A DNA stretch of 64,000 nt, from positions 24,799-88,798 of the forward strand of contig NZ_LATZ01000019.1 of assembly GCF_000981385.1 (NCBI RefSeq), in the 5' to 3' direction. The position numbers were made by a program, and so were the translations under genes. This document shows, piece by piece, positions 8,284-17,594 of the stretch (position 1 is the stretch's first letter; every line of letters starts with the position of its first letter). Under the pieces are notes generated by a model, which was not told the origin of the DNA, ran no database searches, and saw only the letters and a program-made list of their open reading frames with translations. This DNA is from Bacillus sp. SA1-12. Its GTDB lineage: Bacteria > Bacillota > Bacilli > Bacillales > Bacillaceae.

Positions 8284-9414
8284 AAAAATTTCCTTTAATC
8301 TAATCTTTATCTGTTCCCAATCTGATAAGGAATTTATTTTCTCTATGCCTAAATAATAAATAATGTCTTTTTTTAATGGGATTAAGTACATGTCTAATAC
8401 TTGCTCGATTAACTTAATTGGATATAGTTCATCTTCTTCTATTAATTTGTTAAAATATCCCCAAAAATTTTCTTCTGGATTATTAGTAATAACATTGTAA
8501 TGTATCATATTTCTCATATTACTTATTTCTTCTTTTAAAGTCTCTTCATAATTATATAACAATGAACTAACTCTATTTAACCTGGAACTATTAAAATGTT
8601 TAAAATCCTCTTTACAATAATCCCTCAAGTTATACAAGTTATCAAAAATTTCATCTGTCTTTAATGTTACTAATCGAAGAAGTATATAGTAATCCATAAA
8701 ATTAGGATTTTTTAATTTATCGAAATAGTTTTCCTTAAGAAAAATTGTATCGCTTATTTCTTGAATAGATAGTATAAGCCTTGTAATAAAAGCATTTCGG
8801 ATATTATTGTCTTTAACAAACAATGAATTATGATTTATGTCTTTACAATCATATTCCTCTATAGACAGGACTTCTTCTTTTATTTTTGTAATATCTATTT
8901 TTTGAATCCCTAATGTCCGTTCGAATTCATTTGCAAGAAATCCACTTAACTCACCTACATAAGAAGTAAATTCGAGAACTTTCCTCCTGATATCTACACT
9001 TCTTTCTTCTCTAGGCTTTGGTAAAGTTTCAGTATCTAATAATACAAATGAAACATAAAGTGTACTTCCTACAGGGTCTTTGTTTGAATCTAGATAAAAC
9101 CCAATATTGTTTAATTTTTCTCCAAATGCATCTATGTGATATTCTAATATTTTATTAAAAATTTTTTGATTGTACCCTCTTTTCATAGAGTAAAGGTGTA
9201 CTTGGTTACGTATATGCTTTATTCTTACATCCACTACCTGTTCTGTAATGAATGATTTATAGACTTCATCTATTATTAAACACATATCTCTAAAGACAGA
9301 ATATACATGAGTTGTTAAAAATTGTTGGTTCTCTCTTAAATTAACAATTAATCTTTGAATCCCAATAATATCATTATAAGCAGTGATATATGCATTATTA
9401 TTTATTTTAATCAC
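8275..9414 (-). CDS. Hypothetical protein, prophage cargo
   Basis: 379 residues, not recognised. Predicted all-alpha, rich in Ile, Asn, Glu and Lys, without a signal peptide or clear membrane segment. A short RNMIHYNV motif near residue 315 recalls the R-N-x-x-x-H signature of HEPN RNases, but the spacing is one residue short, so this is only a lead. SD AAAGGAGTGATT precedes ATG 9414. It has its own terminator and lies inside the decayed phage between portal and connector genes, the usual place for accessory cargo. Base composition is more AT-rich than the packaging genes. Confidence 0.6.
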   Translation of the reverse strand: MIKINNNAYITAYNDIIGIQRLIVNLRENQQFLTTHVYSVFRDMCLIIDEVYKSFITEQVVDVRIKHIRNQVHLYSMKRGYNQKIFNKILEYHIDAFGEKLNNIGFYLDSNKDPVGSTLYVSFVLLDTETLPKPREERSVDIRRKVLEFTSYVGELSGFLANEFERTLGIQKIDITKIKEEVLSIEEYDCKDINHNSLFVKDNNIRNAFITRLILSIQEISDTIFLKENYFDKLKNPNFMDYYILLRLVTLKTDEIFDNLYNLRDYCKEDFKHFNSSRLNRVSSLLYNYEETLKEEISNMRNMIHYNVITNNPEENFWGYFNKLIEEDELYPIKLIEQVLDMYLIPLKKDIIYYLGIEKINSLSDWEQIKIRLKEIFKH

Positions 9415-9509
9415 TCCTTTTTATATAGTTAAATATTACCACAATACACTTTATAAAGGATACAATGTTTTCTAAAAAGGAAAACACCCACTAAATGTGA
9501 GTGCTTGCG

Positions 9510-10349
9510 TTAATATTCAGGTTTATAATTGACTACCTCAACTTTATACTTAGGATATTTTTGTCCAATCATTTGGGTCATAATTTCAAAACCTTTTCTT
9601 TCATTTGGTAGTATTACGTCACTACTATTAACAAAAGAAGTTTCAGTATCAAGAATGTTCCCATTTTCATCAAAATATGTTGACTTTACTTCAACAAAAC
9701 TATATGCAGTTTCACTATTGTTTTTAATTGCACCAGTAACATAAATAAAGTCCCCATCAATTGTTCCTTTATGCTCCACTACTTCTAAACTAGGAGTATC
9801 ATCTGTATCTGTAGAAGTAGATTCAGTTAAATCGATATTTATTTCTTCAAATTTTAAGTCTTCACCATTATACTCACCGTATTGAAACTTACTTGTATTA
9901 AAATCATAAGAAAATAATTCACTTTTATCATTTTCGTTTTTACTATGAACCATTACAGATTGAATATCACAGATCTTATTATTATTTCCACATTTTATCC
10001 AGCCTTGATAATCTATAGCATCAACTAATTTAAGTGTAATTCCCTGTTTTTCTTCTTTAGTCAAATTATTAAATTCGTCAGTAGTATAAGCACTTAAAAT
10101 ATAGGGCATTAATTTATACTCTTCATAATTAGTTGGTTCAGTATAATCATCTTCAACGTAAAGATACTCAGAAAAATATTTAGAAAGTTCCTCATCTTCT
10201 TGTAATGTTGTAACAAATTCCTTAAATTCTTCTTCATTAACACGAAAGTAATAAAAAATAAAAATTCCAGCAATTAGTAATGCAGAAATACTTGTAATTA
10301 TTATGATCTTCTTAGGTGGTTTCTTAGTTTCTTTAATTTCCGTTTCCAT
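9510..10349 (-). CDS. Membrane-anchored protein with FxLYD-like domain
   Basis: 279 residues. A single transmembrane helix (IIIITSISALLIAGIFIFYYF, about residues 15-35) follows a Lys/Pro-rich cytoplasmic start. The extracellular part has an acidic linker (STSTDTDD) and ends in a domain reading VVEHKGTIDGDFIYVTGAIKN, SFVEVKSTYFDENGNIL and LPNERKGFEI, the pattern of FxLYD domains found in Bacillus cell-surface proteins. Stands alone, with an imperfect hairpin after the stop. Function unknown; probably surface-exposed prophage cargo. Confidence 0.6.
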   Translation of the reverse strand: METEIKETKKPPKKIIIITSISALLIAGIFIFYYFRVNEEEFKEFVTTLQEDEELSKYFSEYLYVEDDYTEPTNYEEYKLMPYILSAYTTDEFNNLTKEEKQGITLKLVDAIDYQGWIKCGNNNKICDIQSVMVHSKNENDKSELFSYDFNTSKFQYGEYNGEDLKFEEINIDLTESTSTDTDDTPSLEVVEHKGTIDGDFIYVTGAIKNNSETAYSFVEVKSTYFDENGNILDTETSFVNSSDVILPNERKGFEIMTQMIGQKYPKYKVEVVNYKPEY

Positions 10350-10456
10350 TAAAATCCCCCTTTATATAGTATAGTTAAATATTACCACAAAAATAACTAT
10401 ATAAAGAATGTATTTGTTCTTTATAAGAAATAAAAACACCCAAATTAATGAGTGTT

Positions 10457-10804
10457 TTAATCTTGTTTACTTAAATAATGTTGAAACTTAGGAAGTTCTC
10501 CATAAAGATGTACAAATACTTCATCCCATCTATCATTTTCATGGAAACATTGTGCCAAACTTTCTGCAAAATGATAATCATGATTATGTTGAGGGACAAT
10601 TTTATAAACCTCATTTTCATAAGAATGATGGTTTACAGTTTCACCATTACCAATACGTTCTCTAATGGAATCAAACAAGTCCATAATTTGTTCGTATTGA
10701 ATTTTTGTAACACGATACTCAAACAGTAAACGATCTATGCTAGAATTTGAAAACAATAATTCCTGCCTAAACTCTAGAAAGTCTAATCTTTCTTTATCTT
10801 CCAA
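10457..10804 (-). CDS. DUF1878-like small protein
   Basis: About 115 residues; ERLDFLEFRQELLFSNS, YEQIMDLFDSIRERI and VPQHNHDYHFAESLA match a small family of Bacillus and phage proteins that I place with DUF1878 (YhaI-like). GGAGGTG ends 6 nt before a TTG at 10804, so that start is preferred over the GTG at 10813, which lies inside the binding site. A short hairpin (AAAACAC...GTGTTTT) follows the stop. Function unknown. Confidence 0.55.
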   Translation of the reverse strand: MEDKERLDFLEFRQELLFSNSSIDRLLFEYRVTKIQYEQIMDLFDSIRERIGNGETVNHHSYENEVYKIVPQHNHDYHFAESLAQCFHENDRWDEVFVHLYGELPKFQHYLSKQD

Positions 10805-10817
10805 TCTATTCACCTCC

Positions 10818-11349
10818 CATCTACCTAACTTTATTCGACAGATGGGTAAAAATCCCTTGTGAGAAATAGGAAAAATTTATCGGTGTGAAAAATTTAATAT
10901 GCTGCGGACTCATTTTGTTGTTTAGGGGTATTTATATACGTTGTTATGTATACTACCATTGTATATTAGTGTATATCATATTCATTCTAGTTTACATAAT
11001 AGTTCCTATGGGAAGTTGATTAATTTTAAAACCTTTATACACCAATGGTTTGACAACTTCCCATTTTTATAGAATATACACTATTTTATACACCCTTGAT
11101 ATATCAACATTTATAAGCCTTCGTACACTCTTAAAACTGTATAAAATTTTTCTTTTATTGTAACTTTAAAATGAATAGAAAATGCATACGATACAATGTA
11201 AAGTAGATATACTTTACACTCTGAAAAATCAACCCATCTGCATCCCTTTTTTTATTGGGGCGCTCTAGCCAGCGTATAACAAGAGCGAAACTTTTAATAT
11301 ATCCTTTCTATATCTCACCCTTGTCATCATATCAACGTTTCTGATAAAC
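10818..11349. other. Intergenic region with hairpins, no gene seen
   Basis: About 530 bp without a coding reading. A nested hairpin spans 11010-11062: outer arms GGGAAGTTG / CAACTTCCC and inner AAACC / GGTTT, then ATTTTTAT on the plus strand, so it may terminate plus-strand transcription. A GC-richer patch around 11260-11290 contains GCGCTC and GAGCG in inverted orientation. Confidence 0.4.
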
Positions 11350-11371
11350 AAAAATACGACCAAATGGTCGC
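11350..11371 (-). terminator. Terminator after the portal gene
   Basis: CGACCA-AA-TGGTCG stem followed on the minus strand by TATTTTTG, 10 nt past the portal stop codon. Confidence 0.7.
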
Positions 11372-11380
11372 TTAATCACA

Positions 11381-12721
11381 TTATTCACCATTGGACTTAT
11401 ACACAGATTTATCCACGGGTTCAATATTCTCTTCGCTTAACCTTTGCAACTCCATTTGTATATCACTTGTATACGGACTATGGGAAAGCACACTCTCTAA
11501 ACTCAATCCACCCATTTCACGCAATACTTTAATATTCTCAATGATCTCCTTATCATTGCTTGGCATAGCATACTGGAACACAATATCAAGTGAATCATAA
11601 TCATCATCACTAAACGTTACACCTTTGTATGCTAACAATGTTCTAATCTTATCAAAACGTTGTTCTAAACCATCTCTCATAAACTGTTCATTCATACCTG
11701 CTTTAATATTAGCCAATTGGAACAATAATTTAATACTAACTTCACTAAGATTAGATATATCTGTCTTATTCATACTGACAGAAGGTGTCTGTGATATGTC
11801 TAATAATGATTGTACTAATGTCTTATAGATAGTATTAAATGATTGATAATCTAATTGGTTACAAACCATCTTGAAGTCGCTGCCATCATCTAACTGGATA
11901 CCCATACCTACAACATTAGTAGATATTCCATCACCTTTTAATTGTTGTCCAATTGCTACTGGAATAGGATTATGATGTTTGTAAAATGAATCAGTATACT
12001 TACTAATCAAATCCTCCATTGAATCTAATATACTAATCCAATCCTCTAACTCACTTCTACCTTCTGTAGCACTCATTTCATTTTGATTATGATAAACAAT
12101 AGGTAAACCACTAAGATTTGGATTTTGACCAACTAAACGTAATTTACCTCCTAGATTGTTGTAACTATATACAACTTCATCAGTAAACACAGTGTAATAA
12201 CTAACTGCATCTTGCATATATGCTTCAATAAAAGCGATTAGATTATTCTCATTATCATAAATAGGATAACTTGCTGAAGGATCTATTGACTTACTTTTAA
12301 TTACTCCCTTATCCATATAAATGTATTCAGTACAAATACCATACTTATTTACCTTATCTAGAATAGACATATTCAAACGGTCATATTTACCCTTTTTATT
12401 TACCCTTTGATATTCCTTTACAACATTCTCTTTACCAGTCAATGTGATAGGATTCTGTAATAAATATGCAGTTTGGAAGTTTAATAATGTCTTAGCATAC
12501 TGTAAAACAATCTTTCTTGGCTTGAACTCCTTACCACCGTACATTTCCGTTGGTCTATGAAGAATCGCATGAAAACCGTTTAAATATTCTTTTAAGTCCA
12601 TTATTTTATTTACTCTTTGTTGCTGACTAACCATACTAATTTCATCTAAGAACCATTCAGAACGATTCTTATGATATAGTTTCAAATAAGTATGTAACTT
12701 ATCTTGTAATTCGCTTGTCAC
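11381..12721 (-). CDS. Phage portal protein (SPP1 gp6-like)
   Basis: 446 residues. The order of segments (YAKTLLNFQTAYLLQNPITL, VNKYGICTEYIYMD, YNNLGGKLRLVGQNPN, GRSELEDWISILDSMEDLIS, NLSEVSIKLLFQLANIKAG) is that of the SPP1/A118-type portal, the dodecameric ring through which DNA enters the head. Length is normal for the family and the frame is open throughout. It follows the terminase gene on the same strand, as in tailed phages. Scaffold and major capsid genes that should come next are missing. Short acidic tail NGE at the C-terminus. Confidence 0.8.
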   Translation of the reverse strand: MTSELQDKLHTYLKLYHKNRSEWFLDEISMVSQQQRVNKIMDLKEYLNGFHAILHRPTEMYGGKEFKPRKIVLQYAKTLLNFQTAYLLQNPITLTGKENVVKEYQRVNKKGKYDRLNMSILDKVNKYGICTEYIYMDKGVIKSKSIDPSASYPIYDNENNLIAFIEAYMQDAVSYYTVFTDEVVYSYNNLGGKLRLVGQNPNLSGLPIVYHNQNEMSATEGRSELEDWISILDSMEDLISKYTDSFYKHHNPIPVAIGQQLKGDGISTNVVGMGIQLDDGSDFKMVCNQLDYQSFNTIYKTLVQSLLDISQTPSVSMNKTDISNLSEVSIKLLFQLANIKAGMNEQFMRDGLEQRFDKIRTLLAYKGVTFSDDDYDSLDIVFQYAMPSNDKEIIENIKVLREMGGLSLESVLSHSPYTSDIQMELQRLSEENIEPVDKSVYKSNGE

Positions 12722-12813
12722 TATAAATCCCCCTTATAATAGAAATAAAAACGATAATCCTATCAGAACCACCGTTTGTAAACTCATAAAAATAACTTAG
12801 GTCACTAACAGAC

Positions 12814-14393
12814 CTAAGCAATATCAACGTACCACTTACCTGTTTTCATTCCTTGAATAGCCAATGCACAACTAATAACCAAGTCATCATGATTCTTTTC
12901 ACCTTTTTTGTTACCCATCTTGCCATCACTTTCTTGGAATATCTGCATTTGCTGCAACGTCTCTTTACATTCGATATTGATTAATCCTCGTTCAAATTGC
13001 TCTTTTAAGTCACTGATTAATACACTCTTACTTGCAACTGTAGTCATGAATCCTAATTGCATTTTCTTTTTACCTTTTTGATCAAACATCTTTTGCTTAT
13101 ATAGATTCATGTAATTGTAATCTCTTCTTAAACGTTCTAATAATGGTGAACCATAACTGTTTCTCTCAACACATAGAAACGCATAATTGTATAATCTGCC
13201 TATCTCGTTTACTATTTCTGCAAATAAATAAACAGGCACTTTGTTATTGTAGATACTAAGCACCTGTTGTCCATCTGAATCAAATATTGAAATTGTACTA
13301 TCATCACCGCCACCACCAGCAGACGTATCAACACCACCATAATACTTCATACCACGTTTAGACAAATGATAGATATATAATCCTCTATTTATGTAATATA
13401 GTTGGAAGTCCTGAGTGAACCTCTCTTTTATCAATTGGCTCTATAAGATAATTAATCCGCTCTAATACTTTGATCAAATACACTTAATCCTGTACTAATG
13501 AAACTTTCCATTGGATTTGATGGGTACTCCTGTTGAAAGTCCTGTAAATCCATATCAAGTAACTTATATCTTCTCCACATAAGAAAGCGCAGATTTGCGC
13601 CATTATCATAAAGTATCTTTTCGTCTGGCTCTAATTCTGCTACAGATAACCTTTTACCCTTATTCGATTCTTTATGGTATTTCTCGGCTTCATCATGGTC
13701 ATTTTTAAATTGTTTCTTATATAAATCATGATAGAAAGGAATAAACATTGCTTTGTACTTTGAATTACCTTTCCAAGCAGACATAAACAGTTCATAATAC
13801 TTATTTCCAATACCATTTGAAGTTGTCTCAATAGTCAACTGACTAATATCACCTTTCATTAGTGATTGTTCAGCCGATAATAATTGTATATCTTGTTTAG
13901 AGTAAAAAGCAAACTCTGACAAGTGAATGTAACTGTATGTACTACCACGACCTATTGACTTATTACCTGCAACTATACAACTAATCCTAGAGCCATTATC
14001 AAAGAATATTTCATCTCTATTTTCCCTTCTTACTTTAGGGAATAAATCGGGATATTTTTCTCTAGGCAACCATTCCTGCATGGTTTTCAACTTCTCAAAT
14101 AATGCCTTAGATGAATCAAGTTTATATGAAACTATAAGAATATTTTCATTCTCATTTCTTAATGCTCTCCATAATGCTTTAGCAAGGGTAAATGTACTAA
14201 TTCCACCTTGTCGAGCCTTAGAAACAATTACAAAACGATTCTTATTCATTAAGTCATGTAACTCTATTTGTGCAGTATTGAGTTCTAATTTAACCTTTTC
14301 ATTATTGTTATCAATGATGTAAACGAAATTCTTTGCAAATAGAGTAAAATCATCCATGATCAGATTTAATTTTTGCTTTTTAGTTAATGCCAT
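12814..14393 (-). pseudogene. Phage terminase large subunit, broken by two frameshifts
   Basis: Two ORFs form one gene. The first (13452-14393) has the ATPase domain: SKARQGGISTFTLA (Walker A-like), LSEFAFYSKQD (Walker B region) and TIETTSNGIG. The second (12814-13434) has the RNase H-like nuclease domain: GGVDTSAGGG-DDSTISIFD, CVERNSYGSPLLERL and EKNHDDLVISCALA with the catalytic Asp pair. Between them the conserved linker (ERINYLIEPIDKREVHSG) is readable only in a third frame, so there are two frameshifts, near 13460 and near 13390. The nuclease half would not be made from the original start. The prophage cannot package DNA. Confidence 0.8.
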
Positions 14394-14445
14394 AATCTCA
14401 CCTCCAATAAAAAAAGCAGGTTATAACTAACCCACTTAAAATTAT

Positions 14446-15573
14446 TTATTCTCCTTCGAAATAAGAAAAATCAACTTCTTTTACAACAAACTTCTTTTTT
14501 ATACTAACACCGATATTATTTTCTATCATTAACCTTGCTAGTCGTTTTCCATCTATTAGGATAATTTTCTTACTTTCTAATCTATCAACATATTCCCTTG
14601 CTCCACTTGTAAAAGTTGAAGTAGTAATAAAAATCCCTTTTCTCGCACCTTTAGCATCAAGAGCACCGGAAAAACTCATTACATCAGGTCTACCAACTGT
14701 ATTTTCCCATCTCTTTGCTTGTACATAAATATTATCAAGACCAAGTTTATCTTCTTTTATAATCCCATCTAAACCACCATCATTGGTTTTTTCTGTAACT
14801 TCTCCATCTCCATATCCCATTGCAGTTAATAATTCGATAACAATTGTTTCTAGTCTCCTCCAATGTGCTTGTTTAAGGTGATCAATTAAATCATTTATTA
14901 AATCTTCCTCTATTTCTTCTACCTTATCTTCAATAACTTCAAAAGGATCAATCACATGTTCTAGTTCTTCAATTTCTTCCTCTATTTCTTCAAAACTATC
15001 ATTTAATAGTTGTAACCCATCATCTGTAATCTGATATGTATATTTGCTAACTTCTTCAATATACTCTTGTTTTTTAAGAGAAAACCTTGCTTGCCTCATT
15101 CTTTGAGAGAAAATAAATTCTTTACTATCAGGGGATGTTATACTTCTCTGTTCATCCGTTAATTTAAAATACTCGGCAACACCGTTATTAATCATCGTTG
15201 TGGTATAAGGTTTTTTATCTCTAATGACACTTAAAAGTGGGATAACTAATTCTTTTTGACTTGGAATAATAGTTATTTGATTATTCAAATGTCCATTTAA
15301 CCCTGTATCATTAAATACAGGTAAATCATCTAGAGATGTAGGAACACCCTTTGATTGGAAAATCTTTAATATCTCTGTACTTGAGAACCCTTTTTCACTC
15401 ATTTGTTTAATAATTAAAAGTACTTGAAATGATTTATTATTATAATATCTATTCTTTCCTTCCTTATAGGAAGGGATAAATTGTTTGAATAATCTTATCC
15501 ATCTTCTTCCAGACGATTCTGACCATCCAACTTTATTAGATAGTGCCGTTTGTGTCATATAACCTTTTTTCAT
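14446..15573 (-). CDS. Mrr-type restriction endonuclease with N-terminal MerR-like HTH
   Basis: 375 residues in three parts. Residues 5-80 form a MerR-like winged helix (TALSNKVGWSESSGRRWIRLF, KGFSSTEILKIFQSKG). Residues 95-190 match the winged-helix Mrr N-terminal domain (QKELVIPLLSVIRDKKPY, RMRQARFSLKKQEYIEE). Residues 235-360 are the Mrr catalytic PD-(D/E)xK fold: GYGDGEVTEKTNDGGLDGII, IYVQAKRW and GARKGIFITTSTFT, with D and Q-x-K catalytic residues present. Mrr enzymes cleave modified DNA. It lies between the small and large terminase genes. Start at 15573 (ATG) has only a weak binding site; ATG 15555 after AAAAAAGG is an alternative. Confidence 0.75.
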   Translation of the reverse strand: MKKGYMTQTALSNKVGWSESSGRRWIRLFKQFIPSYKEGKNRYYNNKSFQVLLIIKQMSEKGFSSTEILKIFQSKGVPTSLDDLPVFNDTGLNGHLNNQITIIPSQKELVIPLLSVIRDKKPYTTTMINNGVAEYFKLTDEQRSITSPDSKEFIFSQRMRQARFSLKKQEYIEEVSKYTYQITDDGLQLLNDSFEEIEEEIEELEHVIDPFEVIEDKVEEIEEDLINDLIDHLKQAHWRRLETIVIELLTAMGYGDGEVTEKTNDGGLDGIIKEDKLGLDNIYVQAKRWENTVGRPDVMSFSGALDAKGARKGIFITTSTFTSGAREYVDRLESKKIILIDGKRLARLMIENNIGVSIKKKFVVKEVDFSYFEGE

Positions 15574-15649
15574 CAAATCAACCCCATTTTAGTTCTAACT
15601 AGTTATATTTTACCATGTATTACAAAGAGGTTATATTCTTTTTGTTAAT

Positions 15650-16048
15650 TCAAAGTTCTAATTCATCATCATCTTCTTCAATTTCTTCATCATCTACACT
15701 AAATGCTTTTTCGGCTGCCTTTGCATAATTTGATATATCCTTTTGCAATTGGAGAAATAATTTAACGCTCTGTGTCTCTCCTGTTTTTGCTAATTCAGAT
15801 ACTTTTTTATAAATTTCATCTAAGTCATTGGCGATACAACTGTCTAAGTAAATTGCTAGTAATTGTTTATATTCGGCTGTACGTTCCCATTTGATAAACT
15901 CGTTCATAGTCTTATTGCCAGTAAACTTTAAAAATTCTTCTTCTGATTTTTGAGGAAGGGTTTGATCATAACGAATATCATGTTTCCACTTGAAATACTC
16001 GGCTTTCTTCCATCCTTTGAGTTGTTTCAATGCTTCATAGATATTCAT
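15650..16048 (-). CDS. Phage terminase small subunit (probable)
   Basis: 132 residues. KKAEYFKWKHDIRYDQTLPQ and GNKTMNEFIKWERTAEYKQL have the look of phBC6A51-type small terminases, which bind DNA through a helix-turn-helix and carry an acidic tail; here the last 15 residues are almost all Glu, Asp and Leu. AGAGGTG precedes ATG 16048. The start overlaps the stop codon of a short out-of-frame reading that is the tail of a lost phage gene. Position upstream of the large terminase supports the call. Confidence 0.6.
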   Translation of the reverse strand: MNIYEALKQLKGWKKAEYFKWKHDIRYDQTLPQKSEEEFLKFTGNKTMNEFIKWERTAEYKQLLAIYLDSCIANDLDEIYKKVSELAKTGETQSVKLFLQLQKDISNYAKAAEKAFSVDDEEIEEDDDELEL

Positions 16049-16081
16049 TCAGTTTCACCTCTTAAAATTCTTAATCCCTCA

Positions 16082-16741
16082 TTACAAGCATCTATCATCT
16101 TTTGATTTAAACGTTGCATTTCTTTGATATTGTTCACAGTAAGTTTTGTATGCTGAAAGTTCCTTTATCACCTTTTCAGTAATTGGAATTGTTTCAAGTT
16201 TACGATTCTTACCGAATACTGATAATGTTTGATTTTTAAAATCAATATCAGACCATTTCATAGATGTTAATTCACTTAATCTAATACCAGTACCTAAAAG
16301 AGTAACGATAATTGTATGATCACGATAAGCCCAGAAGACTTTCTCTCTTTGTTTAATTCTTCGATAATAGTTGAGCATTTGCTTGATGTGATAATCAGTA
16401 AATACCTCAATTCTTATGTCTTGTTTGGCTTTTGGAATTTTGCTTGCAGGATTCTTCTCAATTACTTCAATTTCAATCATGTAATTAAAGAAGGCTCTTA
16501 TCCTTTGTAATTTTGAATTGGTAGATGAAGCGTTATTCCCTTTCTTTTGAGAATGTAGAATAAACTTCTTCACAATATTAGGGGTTACATCTTGAACATT
16601 TACAACTCCATTCTCAACACAAAAATCTAAAAATAGATTAAGCATGATTTTGTAATTTTCTAATGTATTTGGGGTAACATTTTTAAACTCTCTATCGTCT
16701 AAAAATTCTTGTAGAGCAAATTTTAACAACAAAAAAACCAC
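16082..16741 (-). pseudogene. Tyrosine integrase, truncated
   Basis: 219 codons. The SAM-like core-binding domain (LENYKIMLNLFLDFCVENGVV) and the first half of the catalytic domain (TLLGTGIRLSELTSMKWSDID, with the first catalytic Arg) are present. The box II HxLR, His and Tyr nucleophile are missing: after KVIKELSAYK the frame ends in unrelated residues, and another frame reads QRLNQKMIDACNEGLRILRG, the tail of a different phage gene. A deletion removed the integrase C-terminus and fused it to the packaging module. The GTG start overlaps a terminator-like hairpin; a TTG 9 nt later is possible. Confidence 0.75.
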
Positions 16742-16764
16742 CTCACATTTTTGTGAAGTGGTTT
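16735..16764. terminator. Hairpin at the integrase start
   Basis: AAACCACCTCAC / GTGAAGTGGTTT with loop ATTTTT; on the minus strand it is followed by seven T. It overlaps the apparent integrase start. Confidence 0.5.
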
Positions 16765-16850
16765 ACCGGTGTTGTAGTAGTTTCTAGCACGACCACATTA
16801 TTTTCTAATGTAGTTAAAGTGCTTTGAGCCCTTGATACAACTGTTACGAT

Positions 16851-16897
16851 GACCTGTGAGGGACTTGAACCCCCGACCCCTTCCCTGTCAAGGAAAT
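16851..16897 (-). tRNA. tRNA 3' fragment (att scar)
   Basis: The minus strand reads as anticodon arm TTTCC-TTGACAG-GGAAG (anticodon GAC, Val-like), a short variable region, T-arm with TTCAAGT and a 3' acceptor ACAGGTC. The 5' half (acceptor and D-arm) is absent. Integrase-mediated insertion into tRNA genes leaves such displaced 3' ends, and a truncated integrase lies 100 bp away. Not a functional tRNA. Confidence 0.6.
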
Positions 16898-17105
16898 TAT
16901 GTTATTAGGCAACGCGCGGACAAATTTTGCTAATCCTTTTTATATCAATGGATTATGAACTATTGGAATGCTACTTTATGCCACTCAAAAATCATTTGTG
17001 GTCAGTTTGGTCAGTTGATTGGTCAGTTAATTTATGAGTTTTATTGCCCTACCAATCTTCAAATTGTTTAAAAAAATGAACCCAAACCATTTAATTGAGG
17101 TCTAA

Positions 17106-17252
17106 AACAATAAAAAAGAAAATCTGGCACACATGAACTCCCTTGAAAAGAAGATACTACTAAATATGCTTGTAAAAAGGATTGATTTAGATAAGATCGG
17201 TGATCGGCCAGTTGTTGATAGTTTGGCTATTACTGATATTGAGTTTTATTAA
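17106..17252 (+). pseudogene. Serine recombinase C-terminal remnant
   Basis: 48 open codons ending SLEKKILLNMLVKRIDLDKIG-DSLAITDIEFY, the closing segment typical of large serine recombinases/resolvase family members. No start and no catalytic domain. Three TGGTCAGTT-type direct repeats just upstream (about 17000-17030) may belong to a lost recombination site. Confidence 0.45.
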
Positions 17253-17269
17253 TCTTTTTATACTCGTTG

Positions 17270-17296
17270 CTTCTTCAACTAACGGTGCAGGATATT
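17270..17296 (+). repeat. Half of the intergenic hairpin repeat
   Basis: CTTCTTCAACTAACGGTGCAG-type core in plus orientation, the same core found between the cassette-like genes at 22.7-27.8 kb. It lies 30 bp before the DUF4926 gene. Confidence 0.5.
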
Positions 17297-17324
17297 TTAT
17301 CAAGGTTAATGAAATGGTGAAAAT

Positions 17325-17549
17325 ATGAAACAATATGATGTTGTAAGGATAATTAAAGATGATCCCAATAATGAGTTTACTAAAGGACAAGTAGGCACTA
17401 TCCTAGAGGTTTATGAGGATAACAATTATGAAGTAGAGATTTCTGATAAAGATGGGATAACTCTATTCTTGGGTACAATATCAGGAGATTACTTACCACA
17501 AAAAAGGTGGAATAATATAGAAAACATTAGGACTATATTCACAAAATAA
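17325..17549 (+). CDS. DUF4926 domain protein
   Basis: 74 residues. KQYDVVRIIKDDPNNEFTKG, QVGTILEVYEDNNYEVEISD and GDYLPQ match the small beta-rich DUF4926 family, often found next to toxin or restriction genes and in gene cassettes. No strong ribosome binding site before ATG 17325 (GGTGA only). Precedes a lipoprotein gene on the same strand by 45 bp. Function unknown. Confidence 0.7.
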   Translation: MKQYDVVRIIKDDPNNEFTKGQVGTILEVYEDNNYEVEISDKDGITLFLGTISGDYLPQKRWNNIENIRTIFTK

Positions 17550-17594
17550 GTTACACTAATAATAATCAAATTAAAACATAAGGAGAAATGTAAC

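Noticed and set aside
8275..9414. HEPN RNase toxin
   Set aside because: RNMIHY has Rx3H spacing, not the Rx4-6H of HEPN proteins, and no antitoxin partner is adjacent; left as hypothetical.
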